Source of the DNA: Paraburkholderia fungorum
GTDB taxonomy: Bacteria; Pseudomonadota; Gammaproteobacteria; Burkholderiales; Burkholderiaceae
Direction of reading: 5' to 3'
Length of the DNA stretch: 64,000 nt
Assembly: GCF_900099835.1 (NCBI RefSeq)
Contig: NZ_FNKP01000001.1
Coordinates: 2,170,001 to 2,234,000, forward strand
In this document: one piece after another, positions 1 through 8,629 of the stretch
Numbering within the stretch: the first letter of the stretch is position 1
Layout of the letters: each line of letters opens with the position of its first letter
Notes under the pieces: generated by a model
Database searches by the model: none
Told to the model about the DNA's origin: nothing
The model's input: the letters and a program-made list of their open reading frames with translations, nothing else
Position numbers and translations under genes: made by a program

Positions 1-20
1 TCACGCGTCGAACGACGCAC

Positions 21-65
21 GTTATGCACGTCATGCACGTCATGCACGTCATGCACGTCATGCAC
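21..65. repeat. 9-bp tandem repeat, five copies
   Basis: Five head-to-tail copies of GTCATGCAC (the first reads GTTATGCAC) fill this stretch upstream of the AraC-type regulator. The unit is a multiple of three, but no gene is supported here. It may be a slippage-prone spacer or a cluster of protein-binding sites; nothing in the sequence decides between these. Confidence 0.85.
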
Positions 66-227
66 ATAGGCACATCAGGCATGCCCCACGCATGCAATCC
101 GGCAAACTCCCGTTTTTTGACGCGGATAAACAGGGTAAGGTGACCGTCATCATCGGGACCCGTGTGCGAAGGACCGTCATTTTGCACATGCCTCGCTCCC
201 CACAACCTGTTGACGAGTGCCCATCTG

Positions 228-1211
228 ATGCTGCCCGTTTCCCTGCAGATCGAGCCGACGGCCCTGCGCAAATACCGCTATTTCGAATCCACGGACGTCG
301 ACGACACGCGTCAGCGCATTGCGGCCGTGCTGCAACCGCATCGGCTGATGCCGGGTCCGGCGCGGCCCGGCCACTCGGCGTACATGAACTACGCGCGGCT
401 CGAAAACCTGGCCTTCGGCTCGCTCGGCTACGCGGGCGCGATGAGCGTCGAGGCGGGCGAACTGGGCGACTACTACCTCGTGATCCTGACGCTGAGTGGC
501 TATGCGGACGTGTCGGTCGGTTCGCGGCGGCTGATCGCCGCGCAATCGCAGGGCGTGGTGGTCGGGCCGTCGACGCGCTTCGGGGGCACCTTTTCCGGCG
601 ATTGCGAACAGTTTTTCGTCCGCATCGACAAGCAGGCGATGCTCGCGCATTCCGGTTTCGAGCATCTGCAGATGGAGCCGACCATCGATCTGGCGCGCCC
701 CGAACTCGCGCCGTGGCTCGCGCAATTGCGGCTGCTGGCCGGGTCGCCTGAGACGGTTTCATTGGCGCAGCGCGACCGCCGTGTTGCAGTTGAAATCGAG
801 CGGCTGCTGGTGATGCTTCTGCTGGCCGGGCAACCGCATCACAGTCAGGAACGGACGCAGACATCGGTGCTGCTGCCGCGTACCGTTCGGCGCGCCGAGG
901 CGTACATCGGCGAACATGCGTGCGAGCCGCTGACGCTGTCCGATATCGCCAATGCCGCAGGTGTGCCGGTGCGCACGCTGCTGCACAGTTTCCGCCGCTT
1001 TCGCGATGTCAGCCCGATGCAACTGGTGCGCGAGGCGCGTATCGAACGTGCCCGCGACAGGCTGATGCGTGCCGGCGACGCCGACCGCGTAGCCGATATC
1101 GCACTGAGTTGCGGCTTCGTGAATCTCGGCCGCTTCGCAAGCGTGTATCGGGAGAAATTCGGCGAAGCGCCGTCCGACACGTTGCGCAACGCGCAGCAGC
1201 GCGGCGTTTAG
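228..1211 (+). CDS. AraC-family transcriptional regulator of the dioxygenase cluster
   Basis: Probable activator of the aromatic-degradation genes that follow on the same strand. The N-terminal two thirds looks like the ligand-sensing half of the AraC-binding-like group (FESTDVDDTRQRIAAV near the start is typical). The last ~100 residues carry the double helix-turn-helix, with LSDIANAAGVPVRTLLHSFRR and a second helix pair ending in GFVNLGRFASVYREKFGEAPS. I chose the ATG at 228; an in-frame GTG at 162 would add 22 residues that look unlike the family, and neither start has a strong ribosome site. A 220-bp gap separates it from the reductase gene. Regulation of that operon is inferred from position. 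The effector is unknown. Confidence 0.85.
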   Translation: MLPVSLQIEPTALRKYRYFESTDVDDTRQRIAAVLQPHRLMPGPARPGHSAYMNYARLENLAFGSLGYAGAMSVEAGELGDYYLVILTLSGYADVSVGSRRLIAAQSQGVVVGPSTRFGGTFSGDCEQFFVRIDKQAMLAHSGFEHLQMEPTIDLARPELAPWLAQLRLLAGSPETVSLAQRDRRVAVEIERLLVMLLLAGQPHHSQERTQTSVLLPRTVRRAEAYIGEHACEPLTLSDIANAAGVPVRTLLHSFRRFRDVSPMQLVREARIERARDRLMRAGDADRVADIALSCGFVNLGRFASVYREKFGEAPSDTLRNAQQRGV

Positions 1212-1431
1212 GCCGCCGTCCTGATTCCCGGTTGGCGATCGCGACGCGCGTTCGCGCGCATCGCCGCTTTATTTCCCCCTGTTACGCCCCCCTCCTTCCC
1301 GCATTCGCCTCCTCCCGCGCGATAAAGCTGCGCATTCTGGACATTCGCTGCGATCAACGGCTATAGACCGCCAATGCGCTGCCCTACAGTCGTCTGGATC
1401 GACCCCGCAATGCAATCGAAGGAGTTCCAGG

Positions 1432-2382
1432 ATGACAACGCTGCGCATGCGCGTTGCGCGTATCGACGCGCTGACGCCGACGATACGGCGCCTGCTGCTG
1501 GTCGCCGCCGACGGCGCACCGCTTCCCGCCTTCAGCGCAGGCGCGCATATCGGCCTGCATGTGCCGATCGACGGACGCACGCAGCGCCGTGCGTACTCGC
1601 TCGTCAACGCGCCCGCTCACACGGACCACTACGAAATCGCCGTGCAACTGGAAGCCACGAGCAGCGGCGGTTCGCGCTGGGTGCATGAACTGGAACCAGG
1701 CGCGGAACTGGAGATCGGCGTACCGCGCAACGACTTTCCACTCGACCCGGCCACTCAGGATGCGCTGCTGATCGCCGGCGGCATCGGCATCACGCCGATC
1801 CTTGCCATGGCACGCGCGCTGGATGCCGCCGGGACCGCCTATGCGCTCCACTACGCCGCCCGCGAAGCCGCGACCATGGCCTACCGCGACGACGTGCTCG
1901 CAATGCCCACCGCGACCTGCTGGCTCGACGGCGGCGATCCACGCAACGGCATGCCGCTCGCGACGACGATCGGTGCGCCGCAAGCCGGGCGTCATCTGTA
2001 TGTTTGCGGGCCGCGTCCGCTGATCGACGCGGTGCTGGCTCAAGCGGACGCGCTCGGCTGGCCCGCTGCGCAAGTTCACAGCGAACTCTTCACCGCCAAT
2101 CAGGACAGCACCGGGGACACCGCCTTCGAAGTCGTGCTGAAAGCCAGCAACCTTAGCTTGAACGTAGCCGCAGGAAAAACCGTGCTCGACGCGATGATCG
2201 ACGCCGGACTCGATCCGCTATTCGACTGCCGGCGTGGCGACTGCGGTGTCTGCACGACCCAGGTGATCGACGGCACGCCGGATCACCGCGATATCTGTCT
2301 GTCGGAGCAGGACCGCGAACGCGGCGACTTCTGCCCGTGCGTGTCACGCGCGACATCGTCGCGGCTCGTGCTCGACCTGTAA
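1432..2382 (+). CDS. Dioxygenase reductase, phthalate-dioxygenase-reductase type
   Basis: Cytoplasmic electron-transfer partner of the Rieske oxygenase encoded next. It is 316 residues in the order flavin domain, NAD domain, C-terminal plant-type [2Fe-2S] ferredoxin, which is the phthalate dioxygenase reductase/VanB arrangement. Visible landmarks are the flavin motif RAYSL (about residue 58), the nucleotide motif GGIGITP (about 112) and the cluster ligands CRRGDCGVC followed by a distal Cys. The ATG at 1432 has AAGGAG about 7 nt upstream. It is the first gene of a tightly packed operon, 25 bp before the oxygenase alpha subunit. Having the reductase first and no separate ferredoxin points to a two-component (class I-like) ring-hydroxylating oxygenase. 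Confidence 0.92.
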   Translation: MTTLRMRVARIDALTPTIRRLLLVAADGAPLPAFSAGAHIGLHVPIDGRTQRRAYSLVNAPAHTDHYEIAVQLEATSSGGSRWVHELEPGAELEIGVPRNDFPLDPATQDALLIAGGIGITPILAMARALDAAGTAYALHYAAREAATMAYRDDVLAMPTATCWLDGGDPRNGMPLATTIGAPQAGRHLYVCGPRPLIDAVLAQADALGWPAAQVHSELFTANQDSTGDTAFEVVLKASNLSLNVAAGKTVLDAMIDAGLDPLFDCRRGDCGVCTTQVIDGTPDHRDICLSEQDRERGDFCPCVSRATSSRLVLDL

Positions 2383-2407
2383 ACCTCTCCCCATTCAAGG
2401 AAGCCGA

Positions 2408-3733
2408 ATGAGCCTCAGCAACGAGACCCTCGCGAGCCTGGTGCGCCCGGACAGCGTGCATAAACGCGTCTACACCGACCCGCAGATTTTCGAGCTTGAA
2501 ATGCAGCGTATTTATGGTCAGGCGTGGATCTACGTCGGCCATGAAAGCCAGGTGAAGAATCCCGGCGACTATCACACCACGCTCCTCGGCGATCAGGACG
2601 TCGTCATGGTGCGCGCGGGCGACGGACAGATTCACGTCGTCTACAACCGCTGTCCGCACAAAGGTGCGAAAGTCGTCGCCGACGGCGACGGCTCGACCGG
2701 CAAGTTCTTTCGCTGTCCGTATCACGCGTGGACCTTCAGGCTCGACGGCACGCACCTGTCGGCGCCGCTGAAAAACGGCCTGCAAAACACCTGCTTCGAT
2801 CCGAAGCATCCGGATTTTTCGATGCGCAAGGTGGCGCGCGTCGGCGTGTATCGCGGCTTCGTGTTCGCGAGCCAGTCGAAAAAAGGACCGGAGCTGGCCG
2901 AGTTCCTGAACGGCGTCGCGTCGTCGATCGACAACCTGTGCGACCGCTCGCCGGTCGGCGAAGTCGAAGTGGCGGGCGGTGTGTTCCGCGTGCTGCAACG
3001 CTCGAACTGGAAGGTGTTTTACGAGAACCTCCACGACACGATGCATGCGCCGGTCACGCACGAATCGTCGGTGGTGTCCGCGCGTTCGCAGGCCGAGGCG
3101 CAAGGCTCACTGCCCTTCGAACTGTTGATCATGGAAGGCAACGGCGAGCCGTACGAGTTCTGGGAAAAGCTCGAACTGCGCGCGTATGAAAACGGCCACG
3201 GCTACATGGAAGGCATTTTCGATCCGGCCGCCGCCGAACGCGATCCGGTCTCGAGCGCGCATTTCGCGGCGCTGACCGAAGCGTATGGCGAAACCCGCGC
3301 ACGCGACATTCTCGGCATGAACCGGCATAACACGGTGATCTACGGCAGCGGATCGCCGCATACCGTGTTCCAGCAGTTTCGCGTGATCCGTCCACTCGCG
3401 GTGGACCGGACCCTGGTCGAAATCCAGATATTCAAACTCAAGGGCGCGCCCGACTCGGTATTCGAACGCGCAATGACCTACGCGAACGTGATCAATTCGC
3501 CGTCGTCGAACGTGATGCCCGACGACGTCGAAGTGTATGCGCGTTGCCAGCAGGGCAACCAGACCAACGGCGGCGACTGGATCAGCATGCACCGCTATGC
3601 AGGCACCGATCGCGCGGTCGAGAACGGCATGGTGTCGATCAACGGCACCAGCGAGTTGCCCATGCGCAATCAGTTTGTCGCGTGGAAGCGCTTCATGCTC
3701 AACGAGATCGCCGGAAACCAGGGAGCTGCATGA
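2408..3733 (+). CDS. Rieske aromatic-ring-hydroxylating dioxygenase, alpha subunit
   Basis: Catalytic large subunit (441 residues) that would insert both atoms of O2 into an aromatic acid or amine. The Rieske cluster motif is complete: C82-x-H84 and C103-x2-H106 (CPHKG ... CPYHAW). The mononuclear iron site is visible as ENLHDTMH (H209, H213), with a carboxylate at D372/D373 as the likely third ligand. An AAGGAAG site lies just before the ATG. Its stop overlaps the beta-subunit start (ATGA), so the two are translationally coupled. The substrate cannot be read from sequence. The form resembles benzoate/anthranilate/aminobenzenesulfonate-type oxygenases in a broad sense, and I do not assign a named enzyme. 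Confidence 0.93.
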   Translation: MSLSNETLASLVRPDSVHKRVYTDPQIFELEMQRIYGQAWIYVGHESQVKNPGDYHTTLLGDQDVVMVRAGDGQIHVVYNRCPHKGAKVVADGDGSTGKFFRCPYHAWTFRLDGTHLSAPLKNGLQNTCFDPKHPDFSMRKVARVGVYRGFVFASQSKKGPELAEFLNGVASSIDNLCDRSPVGEVEVAGGVFRVLQRSNWKVFYENLHDTMHAPVTHESSVVSARSQAEAQGSLPFELLIMEGNGEPYEFWEKLELRAYENGHGYMEGIFDPAAAERDPVSSAHFAALTEAYGETRARDILGMNRHNTVIYGSGSPHTVFQQFRVIRPLAVDRTLVEIQIFKLKGAPDSVFERAMTYANVINSPSSNVMPDDVEVYARCQQGNQTNGGDWISMHRYAGTDRAVENGMVSINGTSELPMRNQFVAWKRFMLNEIAGNQGAA

Positions 3734-4266
3734 TGTTGTTCGACACGACTTTCGACCTCTCTACCCAGGTTGCGAATCCAGTTCGCGTGACTGATACGTT
3801 GCGCGTTGATGTCGAGCAGTTTCTGTTTCGCGAAGCGCGTTTGCTCGACACGCGCGCCTTCGACGCGTGGCTCGATCTCTGGACCGCCGACGGTATGTAC
3901 TGGATGCCGCATGATCCAGAGCAGACCAATGCACGCGACCACATTTCGCTGTTCTGGGAAGACGCGACATTGCGCGAAGTACGCGTGCGCCGCATCACGA
4001 ATCCGCGCAACTGGTCGCAACAACCGGTCACGCGCACCGCTCGCGTGATCGGCAACGTGATGATCGACGGCACCGACCAAGCCGGTCGGCTGATCGTCCA
4101 TTCCACGTTCAGTCTGACCGAATGGCGCAACGGCCAGCGTCAGCTCGCCGGACTCACGACGCACAAACTCGTCGCCCAGGACAACGGCGGCTGGCAGATC
4201 TACCTGAAGCGCGTGGACCTGATCAATGCCGCCGACGCCTTCGCGAATCTGGAAGTGTTCGTCTGA
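3730..4266 (+). CDS. Ring-hydroxylating dioxygenase, beta (small) subunit
   Basis: Small subunit, 178 residues, of the SnoaL/NTF2-like cone fold found in alpha3beta3 oxygenases. The core VEQFLFREARLLDTRAFDAW followed by DLWTADGMYWMP is characteristic of the BenB/XylY group. The subunit is structural and has no metal ligands. I placed the start at the ATG overlapping the alpha stop; a second ATG follows immediately. Its own stop (TGA) overlaps the ATG of the next gene, so the reductase, oxygenase and hydrolase genes form one coupled transcript. The pairing of alpha and beta is certain from order. What they oxidise is not known. Confidence 0.93.
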   Translation: MMLFDTTFDLSTQVANPVRVTDTLRVDVEQFLFREARLLDTRAFDAWLDLWTADGMYWMPHDPEQTNARDHISLFWEDATLREVRVRRITNPRNWSQQPVTRTARVIGNVMIDGTDQAGRLIVHSTFSLTEWRNGQRQLAGLTTHKLVAQDNGGWQIYLKRVDLINAADAFANLEVFV

Positions 4267-4895
4267 TGACGGCGATTTCCACGCCCCCGTTGCAGCGCAC
4301 CGCCGTGCTCGCGCTGCACTATCAGAACGACGTGCTGCATCCGGACGGCAGGATTCGCGTCGGCCTCGCGGCGGCGGACCCGGCGCGCGAACGTGTCATC
4401 GATGCGGCGAAGAAGCTGCTCGACGGCGCGCGACGCATGCACCTGCCGCTGATTCACGTGCGCATCGCATTTCGTCCGGACTATGCCGACCTCGTGCAGA
4501 ACTGCTGGATTTTCCGCAAGACCGCGGAACTCGGCGCGGTGCAGGAAGGCACATGGGGCGCGTCGTTTTACGACGGACTCGGCCCCGATGAAACCCGCGC
4601 GAACGAGTTCGTGATCCGGCATCGGCGGACCAGCGCTTTTATCGGCACGCCGCTCGAACAGTTGCTGCTGAAACTCGGCGTGCGTCACCTGATCGTGGCG
4701 GGCGTGGCGACGCATTCGGTCGTCGAAATGACGGTGCGTCATGCCGTCGATCTCGGCTATGAAGCAACGGTCGCCGCCGATGCCTGCGCGGCGGCCGATA
4801 CGCGAACTCACGAAGCGTCGCTCGACAGCATGCGTCTGCTGGCGGAAATCGGCAGCGTCGACACGGCGCTCGCGCGACGGGAGGACCCCGCATGA
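4266..4895 (+). CDS. Isochorismatase-fold hydrolase lacking the usual catalytic cysteine
   Basis: A 209-residue member of the isochorismatase-like superfamily. The first-strand Asp is present (LALHYQND). The segment that normally reads T-x-x-C-V in nicotinamidases and N-carbamoyl hydrolases instead reads THSVVEMT, so the nucleophilic cysteine is replaced by valine. Loss of that cysteine is known in the vinyl-ether hydrolases EntB and PhzD, which use the Asp for acid catalysis. The enzyme may therefore cleave an enol ether or act by another non-cysteine route; that is inference. It overlaps the dioxygenase beta gene by one base and the SDR gene by four, so it very likely acts in the same pathway. 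Confidence 0.85.
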   Translation: MTAISTPPLQRTAVLALHYQNDVLHPDGRIRVGLAAADPARERVIDAAKKLLDGARRMHLPLIHVRIAFRPDYADLVQNCWIFRKTAELGAVQEGTWGASFYDGLGPDETRANEFVIRHRRTSAFIGTPLEQLLLKLGVRHLIVAGVATHSVVEMTVRHAVDLGYEATVAADACAAADTRTHEASLDSMRLLAEIGSVDTALARREDPA

Positions 4896-5716
4896 ACGCG
4901 CCCGCTTCCACCCGATTGCATGGCCGGCTGGCCGGTAAAGTCGCGATTGTCAGCGGCAGCACGCAAGGGCTCGGCGCCGACATCGCGCGCGGGCTCGTCG
5001 CGGCGGGCGCCTCGGTAACGATCCTCGGACTCGACGCACCCACGGGCCGGGCCGTCGCCGATTCGCTCGGCGACGCCGCCTGTTTCATCGAGACCGATAT
5101 CACCGACGACGCGCAGATCGACCGCGCAATCGACGTGACGTTGCGCCGTTTCGGACGGCTCGACTTTCTGGTCAATAACGCTTGCACGTATGCCGATTCC
5201 GGCCTCGCGTCGACGCGCGAGCAATGGACGCATCTGCTGAATGTGAACCTGGTGTCCGCCGCGATCTTCGCGCAGAAGGCCGCGCCGCATCTGTCGCGCG
5301 GCGGCGTGATCGTCAATCTGGGCAGCACCGGCGGCAAGTTCGGCGCGGCGGGACGCGCGCTGTATCCGGCGTCGAAAGCGGCGTTGCAGCAGTTCACGCG
5401 CAATCTCGCGGTAACGCTCGCGCCCGACGGCATTCGGGCGGTCACGGTGTCGCCTGCATGGACCTGGTCGCCGTCGCTCGAACAACTCGCGCACGGCTCG
5501 ATCGATACCGCCGACAAGGTCGGCGAGGCACTGCATCCACTCGGGCGCGTCGGGCGTGGACACGAAATCGCGCAGGTGGTCGCATTCCTCTGCTCGGCCG
5601 ACGCGTCGTGGATTACCGGCGTCGATATTCCGGTCGACGGTGGTTTTTCGATTCTCGGACCCGACCAGGGCGTGTCGCCGCGCGACTGGTTCGCGCGTCT
5701 TCAGCCTGCCGATTGA
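4892..5716 (+). CDS. Short-chain dehydrogenase/reductase, candidate cis-dihydrodiol dehydrogenase
   Basis: Classical SDR of 274 residues. The nucleotide-binding turn reads SGSTQGLG instead of the canonical TGxxxGIG. The NNA motif is present (LVNNACTY), and the active-site Ser and YPASK motif lie near residues 150-170. The C-terminal DIPVDGG is typical. Immediately after a Rieske dioxygenase, the expected role is oxidation of the cis-dihydrodiol to a catechol with NAD+ (as BenD does); this rests on context rather than on a specific signature. The ATG overlaps the stop of the preceding hydrolase gene, giving tight coupling. A 59-bp gap follows before the next gene. Confidence 0.88.
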   Translation: MNAPASTRLHGRLAGKVAIVSGSTQGLGADIARGLVAAGASVTILGLDAPTGRAVADSLGDAACFIETDITDDAQIDRAIDVTLRRFGRLDFLVNNACTYADSGLASTREQWTHLLNVNLVSAAIFAQKAAPHLSRGGVIVNLGSTGGKFGAAGRALYPASKAALQQFTRNLAVTLAPDGIRAVTVSPAWTWSPSLEQLAHGSIDTADKVGEALHPLGRVGRGHEIAQVVAFLCSADASWITGVDIPVDGGFSILGPDQGVSPRDWFARLQPAD

Positions 5717-5775
5717 CACGGCATCACACACACGTTTCGTCCCATTCAGAAAGAACGTCCCCGAAGGAGACACCC

Positions 5776-7002
5776 ATGTCGCAGCAGATCAAGATCACGT
5801 CGAACGGCTCGCAGTTCGATGCCTGGCTCGCGTTGCCGGATACGGGCAGCGGTCCGGTCATCGTGCTGCTGCAGGAGATTTTCGGCATCAATGCCGAGAT
5901 GCGTGAAGTCGCGGACCTGTACGCGAGCGAAGGCTATGTCGTGCTTGCGCCGGATCTGTTCCACCAGTTCGAGCCGAACATCGAACTTGGCTATAGCGAA
6001 GCCGATCACGCGAAAGCATTCGATTACTACAAGCGCTTCGACGTTGCGCGCGCCATTGGCGATATTCGCGCGACGGTGCAATTTGCGCGCTCGATGCCGG
6101 AATCGACCGGTGCGGTGGGCGCGCTCGGCTTCTGCCTCGGCGGCAAGCTTGCGTATCTGGCGGCGGCGCAATGCGGTGTCGATTGCGCGGTCGGCTATTA
6201 CGGCGTCGGCATTCAGGATGCACTCGATCTCGCGGCAGAGATCACCTGTCCGCTCGCGTTGCACTTCGGCGAAACCGATCCGATGAATCCGCCTGCGGCC
6301 GTTGCGGCAATCAAGGCGGCGCTCGGCGACAAGCCGAACGTCAAACTCCACGTCTATCCCGAAGCCGGCCACGCGTTCAACCGTAGCGGCCCGACCTTCG
6401 TCAAGAGCGCCGCGATGCCCGCGCATACGCGCAGTCTCGACGTATTCCGCAAGACGTTGGGGCCGGACTACGACCTGAGCGCGATCGCCGATCATCACTT
6501 CTACCTCGAATTCGCCGCGCGCGATCCCGAAGCGACGATGCAGACGATGGTGCCGCAACCGTACGTCAACCACGTGCCGACGATGACCGGTGGCACCGGT
6601 TATACCGAACTCAAGCGCTTTTACGCGAACCATTTCATCCACAACAATCCCGCCGACACGAAGATGGTGCCGATCTCGCGCGTGGTCGGCGTGGACCGGA
6701 TGGTCGACGAATTCATCCTGTGTTTCACGCACGATCGCGAAATCGACTGGCTGTTGCCCGGCGTCGCGCCGACCGGCCGCTACGTCGAAATTCCGATGCT
6801 CGTGGTGGTCGGTTTTCGCGGACCGAAGCTCTACAACGAGCACATCTACTGGGATCAGGCGAGCGTGCTCGTGCAGATCGGACTGCTCGATCCGGCTGGA
6901 TTGCCGGTGTCCGGCGCCGAAGCGGCGCGCAAGCTGATGAACGAAAAACTGCCGTCGAACACGCTGATGGCGCGCTGGAAAGACAGCGCGCCTGTCGAAT
7001 AG
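5776..7002 (+). CDS. Dienelactone hydrolase fused to a SnoaL-like domain
   Basis: A two-domain protein of 408 residues, much longer than the ~235 of ordinary dienelactone hydrolases. Residues 1 to about 230 form the alpha/beta-hydrolase, with the Cys-Asp-His triad visible: C120 in GFCLGG, D168 in GETDPM, H199 in EAGHAF, plus the conserved Glu34. From about residue 238 a second domain begins (IADHHFYLEFAARDP), with the pattern of an NTF2/SnoaL fold. The hydrolase would open an enol lactone or related ester. The C-terminal part could be a partner binding or isomerising domain, but its job is not established. A GAAGGAGA ribosome site precedes the ATG at 5776. It is co-directional with the oxygenase operon. 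Confidence 0.88.
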   Translation: MSQQIKITSNGSQFDAWLALPDTGSGPVIVLLQEIFGINAEMREVADLYASEGYVVLAPDLFHQFEPNIELGYSEADHAKAFDYYKRFDVARAIGDIRATVQFARSMPESTGAVGALGFCLGGKLAYLAAAQCGVDCAVGYYGVGIQDALDLAAEITCPLALHFGETDPMNPPAAVAAIKAALGDKPNVKLHVYPEAGHAFNRSGPTFVKSAAMPAHTRSLDVFRKTLGPDYDLSAIADHHFYLEFAARDPEATMQTMVPQPYVNHVPTMTGGTGYTELKRFYANHFIHNNPADTKMVPISRVVGVDRMVDEFILCFTHDREIDWLLPGVAPTGRYVEIPMLVVVGFRGPKLYNEHIYWDQASVLVQIGLLDPAGLPVSGAEAARKLMNEKLPSNTLMARWKDSAPVE

Positions 7003-7078
7003 ATCCGGGGCTTGCGCGCCGCCTTCTTTTAGCTCTTCCGCACGTCAACCGCTGTTTCCTCTCTGGAGCCGCATCATC

Positions 7079-8548
7079 ATGACAACCGATACCGCCGCGC
7101 GCGTGATCCGCGAAGGCAAACTGTTTATCGACGGGCAATGGGTCGCCGGGTCCGACGGCCAGACGCGGCCCGACTACAACCCGGCAACCGGCGAGCAGTT
7201 TGCAAACGTGCATCAGGCGACCCGCGCCGACGCAATGCGCGCGGTCGATGCCGCGCATCGGGCGAAAGACATGTGGGCGAACATGGTCGTGTCGAAGCGC
7301 GCGGATATTCTGCTGGCCTGCGCCGATGCGCTGGCCGCCATGGCCGACGACGTGCGCGACGTGCTGATCGAAGAGTCCGGTTCGACCTATCCGAAAGCGA
7401 TGTTCGAAGTGATGAGCGGCATCGACCTGCTGCGCAGCGCGGCGGGCGATGCACGGCATGTGTTCGGCGAGACGCTGCCGCATAGCATGCAGGGACAACT
7501 CGGCTTCACGCTGCGCCGTCCGCTTGGCGTGATCGCCGGAATCGCGCCATTCAACGCACCGTTCTGGCTGGCGATGAAAAAGGTCGTGCTCGCGCTCGCG
7601 GCGGGCAATACGTTCGTGCTGAAGCCATCTGAAGAAACGCCGGTGACGGGCCTGAAAATCGCCGAACTGTTCGAGCGCGGCGGCTTGCCGCCCGGCGTGC
7701 TGAACGTGGTGCCCGGTCCCGCCGATGAAGTCGGCGACGTGCTGCTCACCGATCCGCGCGTGCGGATGCTGACGTTCACGGGTTCGACGCGTGTGGGCCG
7801 ACACCTGGCGGTCGAAGCGGCGAAGCAGATGAAAAAGGTCACGCTGGAACTGGGCGGCAAGAATCCACTGATCGTGTTGCGCGACGCCGACCTCGACTAC
7901 GCAGTGCGCGCCGCCTGCTTCGGCATCTTCTTTCATCAGGGCCAGGTGTGCATGGCGAATTCGCGGATCGTTGTCGAAGCACCGGTGTACGACGCGTTCG
8001 CGGAAGCCTTCGTCGCGCGGGCGAAGACGTATCAGGTCGGCGATCCGCGCGATCCGAATACGGTCATCGGACCGCTGATCCGCCGCTCGCAATGCGGCGT
8101 GATCGACGCGCAGGTGGAAGACGCCGTGTCGAAAGGCGCGCGCCTGCTGATGGGCGGCACGCATCGCGAGAACTTCTACGATCCCACCGTTCTCGCCGAT
8201 GTCACGTCCGCGATGACGATCTACGACGACGAGAGTTTCGGCCCGGTCACCTCGCTGATTCGCGTGGCCGACTCCGAGGAGGCGTTGCACGTCGCCAACG
8301 ATACGTCGTACGGATTGTCGGCGGGCGTGATCACCAACGATCTGCAGAAAGCGTTCGATCTCGCGTTGCGGATCGAAGCCGGCATGGTTCATATCAACGA
8401 CACGACGGTGTCCGATGAACCGCATGTGCCGTTTGGCGGCACGAAAATGAGCGGCAGCGGCCGTGAAGGCGGCCGTTATTCGATGGAGGAAATGACCGAG
8501 CTGAAGTGGGTCACGGTGCAGATGGGGCAGCGGGTGTTTCCGTTTTGA
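7079..8548 (+). CDS. NAD(P)-dependent aldehyde dehydrogenase
   Basis: A 489-residue aldehyde dehydrogenase with all catalytic landmarks: N159 in APFNAP, E257 in ELGGKNP, and the nucleophile C291 in HQGQVCM. The N-terminal and C-terminal layout resembles the vanillin/benzaldehyde dehydrogenase side of the superfamily, so an aromatic or dienal-type aldehyde from the pathway is the natural substrate guess. A CTCTGGAG ribosome site lies upstream. It is the last gene of the plus-strand run, followed by a clear hairpin terminator. The 76-bp gap before it has no evident promoter, so it probably shares the operon transcript. Confidence 0.92.
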   Translation: MTTDTAARVIREGKLFIDGQWVAGSDGQTRPDYNPATGEQFANVHQATRADAMRAVDAAHRAKDMWANMVVSKRADILLACADALAAMADDVRDVLIEESGSTYPKAMFEVMSGIDLLRSAAGDARHVFGETLPHSMQGQLGFTLRRPLGVIAGIAPFNAPFWLAMKKVVLALAAGNTFVLKPSEETPVTGLKIAELFERGGLPPGVLNVVPGPADEVGDVLLTDPRVRMLTFTGSTRVGRHLAVEAAKQMKKVTLELGGKNPLIVLRDADLDYAVRAACFGIFFHQGQVCMANSRIVVEAPVYDAFAEAFVARAKTYQVGDPRDPNTVIGPLIRRSQCGVIDAQVEDAVSKGARLLMGGTHRENFYDPTVLADVTSAMTIYDDESFGPVTSLIRVADSEEALHVANDTSYGLSAGVITNDLQKAFDLALRIEAGMVHINDTTVSDEPHVPFGGTKMSGSGREGGRYSMEEMTELKWVTVQMGQRVFPF

Positions 8549-8601
8549 GGGTTTGTCTCGTTCTGATTCTGACGTGAACTGAAGATAACGATCTGTTGTC
8601 G

Positions 8602-8629
8602 GGGTGCGGGTATGCCGCCGCACCCTTTT
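8602..8629 (+). terminator. Rho-independent terminator after the aldehyde dehydrogenase gene
   Basis: A perfect 8-bp stem, GGGTGCGG paired with CCGCACCC, with an 8-nt loop, is followed by TTTTA. It lies 54 bp past the aldehyde dehydrogenase stop and closes the catabolic operon. Confidence 0.8.

Noticed and set aside
6725..8623. A 632-codon open frame on the minus strand opposite the aldehyde dehydrogenase gene
   Set aside because: Same reason: the plus-strand gene has all catalytic motifs, and the opposite frame has none.
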